From Nitrosomonas ureae (lineage in GTDB: Bacteria; Pseudomonadota; Gammaproteobacteria; Burkholderiales; Nitrosomonadaceae): a stretch of 64,000 nucleotides of DNA. The translations under genes and the position numbers were made by a program. Shown in pieces: positions 57,149 to 64,000 of this stretch (positions within the stretch are counted from its first letter, which is position 1; each line of letters opens with the position of its first letter). The stretch spans positions 2,294,001 to 2,358,000 of the forward strand of contig NZ_LT907782.1 in the NCBI RefSeq assembly GCF_900206265.1, read 5' to 3'. A model generated the notes under the pieces. It worked only from the letters and a program-made list of their open reading frames with translations. It was not told the DNA's origin and ran no database searches.

Positions 57149-57436
57149 ATGACCTTTCCCGGTTCTCCGGTTGATTTACAGCTGATAGCCCAGGTGGCTT
57201 CAGGTAGTGTCGGGGAGTTGCTTAAAGAGTGGTTGTCGAGGGGTGTAGAGCACAGCTACGCAATCCTACTTGCGCCGATTGGCGTCTTGGATCATCCGCT
57301 ATCAATGCAAGGATTGGGCGGAGAATCGATAATTATGGTACGGGATCTATTCGAAGCCAATCCGGATTCAGCTGTGTTGCTGATTGGGGGTAAAAGATTC
57401 TCAGACATCGGTAAAGAGTATCTTGGTGCATACTAA
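57149..57436 (+). CDS. Hypothetical short protein
   Basis: A 95-residue frame (MTFPGSPVDLQLIAQVASGS...). No signal peptide, membrane segment or family I recognise, and no clear ribosome site before ATG 57149 (a TTG at 57143 is in frame). It follows the sRNA terminator by 33 bases. It may not be a real gene. Confidence 0.3.
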   Translation: MTFPGSPVDLQLIAQVASGSVGELLKEWLSRGVEHSYAILLAPIGVLDHPLSMQGLGGESIIMVRDLFEANPDSAVLLIGGKRFSDIGKEYLGAY

Positions 57437-57525
57437 AAAGTATGCGGTAGTAACCTTGGTCAGGTGGTATCAAGGCAGTTATTAAGAGTCGCTGGAGACC
57501 GATAATCGACGGTAGTTGGTTGATT

Positions 57526-58209
57526 CTACTGTTTAGATTGATCAGGAGCTGCTTCCGGCGCTGGTTGTGTTTCCGTCACAAAAATTTCCACACGGCGATT
57601 TTCCGCTCTATTTTCGGGCGTATTATTTTCAACCATGGGTTCACGGGAGCCGCGGCCATCAATTTGAATGCGTTTAATCGATACGCCCCGGCTCACCAGA
57701 TAATCTCGCGTGCTGGCAGCCCGATTAACCGATAACGGATTATTAATGGCATCGCTGCCGGTGCTGTCAGTGTGCCCGATGATTTTGACGGCTGTGCCTT
57801 CATTACTAATCAGGGTGGTTGCGAAATTATCAAGAATGGGTCTGAAGCCTGATTTGATGTCCGCCCGGCCGGTGTCAAAGGAGATGTCGCTGGGGATATT
57901 TAGCTTGAGGCGATTGTCTTCGGTTTGCGTGACTTGCACGCCTGTACCTGCGGTGGCTGTCTCCATTTCCCTTTTTTGTTCTTCCATCCGCTGTGACCAC
58001 ATATAACCGGCGCCAGCGCCAAGCAGAGCGCCTGAGCCTGCACCAATGGCAGCGCCTTTTTTGCCTCCAATCAGTGCACCGATCGCAGCTCCTGTACCCG
58101 CGCCAATCGCGGTTCCCTGCGCTGTGCCGCGTTGCGTGTCCGTCATGGTTGCGCAGCCGGTCAACGTTAGGATTAGAGCTTGAACAATTAAAATTGAAAG
58201 AGTTTTCAT
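57526..58209 (-). CDS. OmpA-family lipoprotein (YiaD-like)
   Basis: 227 residues. Lipobox LTGC near residue 18, a glycine-zipper region (~30-70; GAGTGAAIGALIGGKKGAAIG), a short coiled segment, and an OmpA domain with IIGHTDSTGSDAINNPLSVNRA and RIQIDGRGSREPMVENNTPENRAENRRVEI. The OmpA motif holds peptidoglycan; the lipid anchors the outer membrane. Stands alone before the Calvin-cycle operon. Confidence 0.93.
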   Translation of the reverse strand: MKTLSILIVQALILTLTGCATMTDTQRGTAQGTAIGAGTGAAIGALIGGKKGAAIGAGSGALLGAGAGYMWSQRMEEQKREMETATAGTGVQVTQTEDNRLKLNIPSDISFDTGRADIKSGFRPILDNFATTLISNEGTAVKIIGHTDSTGSDAINNPLSVNRAASTRDYLVSRGVSIKRIQIDGRGSREPMVENNTPENRAENRRVEIFVTETQPAPEAAPDQSKQ

Positions 58210-58432
58210 GGGTATCTCCTTGCTACGTTATTTCGTTGCGCAATAGCTGAAACAGCTTTTAGATTACTATTACGATAGTATTTAGAGAACATAACCACTC
58301 ACTTGATATTTCATAGGCAATGATGAGTATCATATCAGTAAATATAATAAGATGTTACATTGAAATGCCAATAAACTTTCAAGTTGTATTATTGCTGATG
58401 CATATCCGACTTAATGGTATCTGCATTTTATG

Positions 58433-59665
58433 CTAAATATACTGTGCCGGAGAAATTCTGATTTCTTCTATGCGGGGATTCGGTTCCGCTGCAGTTGCAG
58501 CGAATGTAATATTGATTTTGTCAGGCTCCGATATACGCGCAAGCTGATCGATAAAGGCAAGATATTCCGCATGGGTTTGGAAATTTTTGCTGGCATCGGT
58601 AGTTACAAATTGAATACGCCAGCATAGATGATATTGATCCGCTGCAGTTAATGCCCAACCAGAGAAAACCTGGCGTACTCCTGGAATCGCGCATAATGTT
58701 TCGCGGCTTCGTTCGATAAAGGTTTCTATGTGTTGCAAATAGCGTTCTTCAACATTGTAAGCAATGATTTGCTCTACAGGTTGCCAAGCACGACACTGAA
58801 TCAATACTTCTGCGGCGCGGCCGGCCGAACCCCAACGATGCATGCATAGACTGACTTGCTCCTGGAGGTTATTTTTAACATCGCGCATCGTTTCAATATA
58901 GCCTTTTTTAGCGCGTGTTTGAACGTTGGAGCGAATGGTGGCAGCAGCAATATCTGAAAGTTCTGTGTAGCAGTTGATTTTAGCAACGCCATTTAAAATC
59001 AGCTTATGGTATTGATCCTCAATCAGTCCGCTACCTCCATGCAGTACTAATGGAATCCCAAGTTCGTCATTGATTCGTTTCAGGCGCTTGAAGTCCAGTT
59101 TGGCTCTACTGCTCTGACGACCATGGACAGTGCCAATGGAAACCGCTAAAAAATCAACTTTGGTGCGGTTAACATAAACTTTGGCTTCTTCTGCAGAGGT
59201 ATAAATGATACCGCCTAAGTGATTGAGAGCATTTTCCCCTTCCGTGCCGCCGACAAAACCAAGCATTCCTTCAATGGCGGCACCACTGGCGTGAGCGATC
59301 TCTGTTGCGCGGCTGGTGTGAGCGATATTGACGGTAAATGCTTCTGAAGATACATCCAGCATGACACTATTGCAGCCCAGATTAATTGCCTGGACGATGG
59401 ATTCGTGCTGTTTTGCGTGATCAAAGTGGATTGCTACCGGTACTTTAGCCAATTGTGCTACACGTTCAACTGCCGGTAAGATTAATCTGAAATCATGCTG
59501 ACCGAAGAGCGGCTGGGAAAGGTTGATAATGACGGGGGAGCGGCAGCATTCGGCTGCCGTGATAATAGCCTCCAGGAAATCCAGACTCACCAATCCGAAA
59601 CCACCGATTGCGTAGTTATTTTGATAAGCATGCTGCAACATGTCGCGCATATCTACGAGTGGCAT
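58433..59665 (-). CDS. Class II fructose-bisphosphate aldolase fused to a Dabb-like domain
   Basis: 410 residues, against ~340-350 for usual class II aldolases. Residues 1-~290 are the aldolase with zinc-ligand motifs AIHFDHAKQHESI, EGMLGFVGGTEGE, GTVHGRQ and LVLHGGSGL. The extra C-terminal ~110 residues (VEQIIAYNVEERYLQHIETF...HAEYLAFIDQLA) resemble the Dabb dimeric alpha-beta-barrel domain. It is the last gene of the cbbLS operon, where the enzyme acts on fructose-1,6- or sedoheptulose-1,7-bisphosphate in carbon fixation. Substrate choice cannot be read here. Confidence 0.88.
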   Translation of the reverse strand: MPLVDMRDMLQHAYQNNYAIGGFGLVSLDFLEAIITAAECCRSPVIINLSQPLFGQHDFRLILPAVERVAQLAKVPVAIHFDHAKQHESIVQAINLGCNSVMLDVSSEAFTVNIAHTSRATEIAHASGAAIEGMLGFVGGTEGENALNHLGGIIYTSAEEAKVYVNRTKVDFLAVSIGTVHGRQSSRAKLDFKRLKRINDELGIPLVLHGGSGLIEDQYHKLILNGVAKINCYTELSDIAAATIRSNVQTRAKKGYIETMRDVKNNLQEQVSLCMHRWGSAGRAAEVLIQCRAWQPVEQIIAYNVEERYLQHIETFIERSRETLCAIPGVRQVFSGWALTAADQYHLCWRIQFVTTDASKNFQTHAEYLAFIDQLARISEPDKINITFAATAAEPNPRIEEIRISPAQYI

Positions 59666-59698
59666 TTGTATCCTCTCTGTTTTAAGGGGCTCGTATTA

Positions 59699-60052
59699 TT
59701 ATCTTAAATCAATCGCAAGCGTTTCGAGTGCAGTGTTCAGATCATCCAGCGCGGATCCCATGATGAGACCGGCGCAACTGTGATACAACCATAATTCACA
59801 GCCCACAGGACGGTGTAGATTGCTACGCGCATGTATCTTAAACTCACGCCAAGCCAGAATAGGACGATCCTCATCGTTACTGTCCACACATAACCACTCG
59901 GCATTATCCAGGATGACTTCCAATCCACGATGCTGTCGCAATGTGACGCGCAGTGGATGTCCTAAGCGCAGCAGCGCTAGCCGACCGCGGTTATAACACA
60001 CCGCCTCTATCTTTTTTGGGAAAATGCGCCAGGGTCGAATCAGCGTTTCCAT
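59699..60052 (-). CDS. Conserved-looking hypothetical protein in the cbb operon
   Basis: 117 residues. No signal peptide, no motif I recognise. Predicted beta strands with a central LRQHRGLEVILDNAEWLCVD and LAWREFKIHARSN suggest a small folded protein. It lies 34 bases after cbbX and 33 before the aldolase gene, tightly inside the operon, so a role in RuBisCO or Calvin-cycle function is inferred from place only. ATG 60052 is chosen; a TTG at 60061 is in frame. Confidence 0.65.
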   Translation of the reverse strand: METLIRPWRIFPKKIEAVCYNRGRLALLRLGHPLRVTLRQHRGLEVILDNAEWLCVDSNDEDRPILAWREFKIHARSNLHRPVGCELWLYHSCAGLIMGSALDDLNTALETLAIDLR

Positions 60053-60086
60053 CGCTATCAAGATTTTGTTTCAAATTCTTATTATA

Positions 60087-61028
60087 TCAGTCTGCTTCTT
60101 TTGCTTTGGGTTTACTATCAGGTGACGCCTCAAGAAAAACGCGACTGGCAAGAATATCTTCCGCTTCCAGTGTAATCAGATCATTTTTGGACAATGATTT
60201 CTTGGTTCCGGAAAATAAACGATTTGCCTGACGCAGTCTAGCCCGATCAAGCGCGTTACGAACCGAGCGGGCGTTTGCAAAATGCTCCGATTTCATCCGC
60301 AAGCGGATATATTTTCCAAAAGCCTCTTCTCCGGCTTTGCTAAAACAATAATTCTGAGCTTCCAACATCAATTTGGCGATCGAAACTAGCTCATCCGCAC
60401 CGTAATCAGGGAAGTCGATGTGGTGCGCGATACGCGACCGCATACCCGGATTGCTATGAAAAAATTTATCCATGCGATCTTTATAACCAGCCAGGATGAC
60501 GACCAAATCTTCGCGGTTATTTTCCATCGTTTGCAACAGAATTTCTATGGATTCCGCGCCATAATCACGTTCGTTCTCTGGCTTATAAAGGTAATAAGCT
60601 TCATCGATGAAAAGAACGCCGCCCATCGCTTTTTTTATAACTTCTTTTGTTTTGGGCGCAGTATGCCCGATATATTGGCCAACCAAGTCGTCCCGGGTTA
60701 CTGAAACCAGGTGGCCCTCACGCACATAGCCCAAGCGATGCAGGATTTCCGCCATGCGCAGGGCCACTGTCGTTTTTCCGGTGCCAGGGTTGCCGGTAAA
60801 GCACATATGCAAACTGGGAGCGCCCGCTGATAATCCCAGTTGCTTGCGAACGCGATCGACCAGCAACAATGCTGCAGTCTCACGAATACGAGTCTTTACA
60901 GGAATTAAGCCAATCAACTCACGGTCCAGTTTATCCAGTACTTCTTGGATATTTGTGTTACGAAACTCTGCATCCAAATCAATTGATGGATCCTTGGATG
61001 AAATTAAGTTTTTAGATTGCTTAGGCAT
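60087..61028 (-). CDS. cbbX: RuBisCO activase CbbX
   Basis: 313 residues, AAA+ ATPase. Walker [10 protein letters not shown], Walker [13 protein letters not shown], pore-loop motif [12 protein letters not shown] and an arginine-rich second region ([17 protein letters not shown]). CbbX pulls the C-terminus of red-type CbbL to free inhibited sites. Its occurrence with a red-type cbbL matches the known pairing. Third gene of the operon. Confidence 0.94.
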   Translation of the reverse strand: MPKQSKNLISSKDPSIDLDAEFRNTNIQEVLDKLDRELIGLIPVKTRIRETAALLLVDRVRKQLGLSAGAPSLHMCFTGNPGTGKTTVALRMAEILHRLGYVREGHLVSVTRDDLVGQYIGHTAPKTKEVIKKAMGGVLFIDEAYYLYKPENERDYGAESIEILLQTMENNREDLVVILAGYKDRMDKFFHSNPGMRSRIAHHIDFPDYGADELVSIAKLMLEAQNYCFSKAGEEAFGKYIRLRMKSEHFANARSVRNALDRARLRQANRLFSGTKKSLSKNDLITLEAEDILASRVFLEASPDSKPKAKEAD

Positions 61029-61136
61029 GTTTGATCACTCATAGAGGTCTCATGGGATAAATGCTTAAATTGCATCATACTAATGAGTCTTTCGACGGCT
61101 TCCATTTAATCCAATTATGTTGGATTGGTTAACTCA

Positions 61137-61162
61137 TTTCTCTCTCCATCAGGAGAGAGAAA
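61137..61162 (-). other. Intercistronic hairpin between cbbS and cbbX
   Basis: An 11-bp perfect stem (TTTCTCTCTCC at 61137-61147, complement at 61152-61162) with an ATCA loop, 15 bases after cbbS. On the operon strand no T-run follows, so it is more likely an mRNA-stabilising or attenuating element than a full terminator. Confidence 0.65.
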
Positions 61163-61177
61163 TTTTGCCTCTAATTG

Positions 61178-61609
61178 CTAATAACGCTCGGCTTCCGGTT
61201 TGTCGGTGGCATAGGAATGAATGGTGTAACTAACGCTTCGTCCAGCGCCTTCCTGGCGTACTAAACTAAACCCTGGCTCTTTTTTGGGCCGGTTAACAAT
61301 ATACGACATGGTTGGGCTTTCCACTCCACGTGTCGAGTTAAATGCAGTGACACGAATGTAATGGTTTGGAAAAGTTTTGCGGCAACTATTGATTTCTAAC
61401 AAAATTCCCGCAGGATCCTTCAAATCAAACATTGGATTGCCGAACATTTCCCAATAGGTATTACGTGGGTGAGGATCATCAGTGTATTCAATCCCTATTG
61501 CCCAGCCATTTTTCAGCGCATACTTAAGCTGTGCGGAAATTTGCTTGTCGGTCAACGGAGGCAGAAAAGAGAATTGTCCCTGTGTGAGTACATTCCCGTG
61601 ATTGGTCAT
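61178..61609 (-). CDS. cbbS: RuBisCO small subunit, red type
   Basis: 143 residues. Contains GQFSFLPPLTDKQISAQLKY, the YWEMFGNPMFDLKDPAGIL segment and a long C-terminal extension (SYIVNRPKKEPGFSLVRQE), which form the betaE-betaF hairpin of red-type small subunits. Start at the second of two ATG codons (61609). Follows cbbL by 23 bases. Confidence 0.95.
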   Translation of the reverse strand: MTNHGNVLTQGQFSFLPPLTDKQISAQLKYALKNGWAIGIEYTDDPHPRNTYWEMFGNPMFDLKDPAGILLEINSCRKTFPNHYIRVTAFNSTRGVESPTMSYIVNRPKKEPGFSLVRQEGAGRSVSYTIHSYATDKPEAERY

Positions 61610-61632
61610 CATAATTGTTTCTCCTGAAAAGA

Positions 61633-63278
<1,646 letters not shown>

Positions 63279-64000
63279 ATGCGTCATAGCACATTGCGAC
63301 AGCTTGAGGTTTTTGAGGCGATCGCTCGATTGAAGAGTTTTACCCGAGCAGCTGAGGAATTATTTCTGACACAACCGACTGTATCGATGCAAGTCAAGAA
63401 ATTGACCGAAGAGATTGGTTTACCCTTATTTGAGCAAGTCGGCAAAAAAATCTATCTGACCGATGCGGGAGAAGAGCTATATCGAACCTGTCTGGGCATT
63501 TTTGACCATTTCTCCCGTTTCGAGATGATTGCTTCCGACATGAAAGGATTGAAATCAGGGAAACTCCGGCTCGCGGTAGTGACCACTGCAAAATATTTCG
63601 TTCCACGATTATTGGGTATGTTTTGCCAGAAATATCCCGGCATAGACGTTGCGCTGAAAGTGACGAATCGTGAGCATATCCTGGAGCGATTAACCGGTAA
63701 TCAAGATGATCTTTATATCTTAGGTCAAGTTCCGGATGCAGTGGATGCGGTGGCGGAAATTTTTTTGGATAATCAATTGGTTGTTTTGGCATCTGCCGAT
63801 CATCCATTGGCGACTAAAAAAAAGATCACCATCAAGCGCATTTGTGATGAACCCTTTATTATGCGAGAACCAGGTTCCGGAACAAGAATAGCGACCGAGC
63901 TTTTTTTCTCAAAGCATAATAAAAAACTGAAGGTTCGCATGGAGTTAGGTAGCAATGAAGCGATTAAGCAAACCGTCGCAGGCAGATTGGGTATTGCTGT
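63279..64000 (+). CDS. cbbR: LysR-type regulator CbbR (partial, cut by window end)
   Basis: About 240 residues are visible. N-terminal winged helix: HSTLRQLEVFEAIARLKSF, TRAAEELFLTQPTVSMQVKK and LPLFEQVGKKIYLTDAGEEL. The start of the effector domain follows (GKLRLAVVTTAKYFVPRLLG). The sequence and the divergent place beside cbbL identify CbbR, which activates the cbb operon. GGGAG precedes ATG 63279. The frame is open at 64000. Confidence 0.93.
   Translation, partial: MRHSTLRQLEVFEAIARLKSFTRAAEELFLTQPTVSMQVKKLTEEIGLPLFEQVGKKIYLTDAGEELYRTCLGIFDHFSRFEMIASDMKGLKSGKLRLAVVTTAKYFVPRLLGMFCQKYPGIDVALKVTNREHILERLTGNQDDLYILGQVPDAVDAVAEIFLDNQLVVLASADHPLATKKKITIKRICDEPFIMREPGSGTRIATELFFSKHNKKLKVRMELGSNEAIKQTVAGRLGIA

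Overview
The window looks like chromosome of an ammonia-oxidising betaproteobacterium of the Nitrosomonas group. The evidence is the betaproteobacterial gene orders aroA-cmk-rpsA-ihfB-lapA-pyrF and topB-smg-dprA-LysM / def-fmt-rsmB-DUF4390-ntrY-ntrX, a red-type (form IC) RuBisCO operon with a divergent cbbR, a PEP-CTERM protein, and moderate GC with AT-rich intergenic DNA. No amo, hao or rRNA gene lies in the window, so the genus is an inference from content and style. I found no tRNA or rRNA.

Layout. Positions 1-1.5 kb hold the end of a polysaccharide-export locus: a Wzt-type ATPase whose Wzm permease partner is reduced to an N-terminal stub. Positions 2.0-4.6 kb encode a large RTX/S-layer-like protein without a signal peptide. 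Positions 4.8-10.1 kb (minus strand) are the pyrF-lapA-ihfB-rpsA-cmk-aroA block. Positions 10.8-16.2 kb (minus) carry topB, smg, dprA and a LysM protein; 16.2-23.3 kb (plus) carry def, fmt, rsmB, a DUF4390 protein and an NtrY/NtrX pair in which NtrX has a degenerate AAA+ domain. Positions 23.3-30.2 kb are looser: a 1.2-kb gap with one small exported ORF, a PEP-CTERM protein, an intradiol dioxygenase, thioredoxin reductase, Smr, a DksA-like protein, a membrane-anchored peroxiredoxin, a 141-bp MITE-like element and a guanylate-kinase-like P-loop protein.

Positions 30.5-40.0 kb hold ydbH-ynbE-ydbL (AsmA-like envelope lipid transport), an ABC exporter with lolD and lolC/E, a Crp/Fnr regulator, rlpA and an agmatinase. 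Positions 40.1-48.9 kb are an envelope/secretion district: a DUF6502/DUF5666/beta-barrel trio with extreme low-complexity segments, a cupredoxin-beta-propeller protein, a calcium-binding-like protein built from two tandem domains, and an outer-membrane protein with a coiled-coil head. Positions 49.6-51.7 kb carry a tautomerase preceded by nested hairpins and a semialdehyde dehydrogenase.

Positions 51.8-56.8 kb are a complete compact type II-C CRISPR-Cas system: tracrRNA (minus strand, with promoter and terminator), cas9, cas1, cas2, and a six-repeat array that appears to be transcribed on the minus strand from promoters inside the repeats. Just after it, 56.9-57.1 kb holds a Fur-box, promoter and terminator unit with no gene inside. 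It is a strong candidate for an iron-responsive small RNA and, to me, the most interesting unannotated signal here. Positions 57.5-64.0 kb hold an OmpA-type lipoprotein and the Calvin-cycle operon cbbL-cbbS-cbbX-hypothetical-aldolase. The aldolase is fused to a Dabb-like domain, and cbbR is divergent and cut by the window end.
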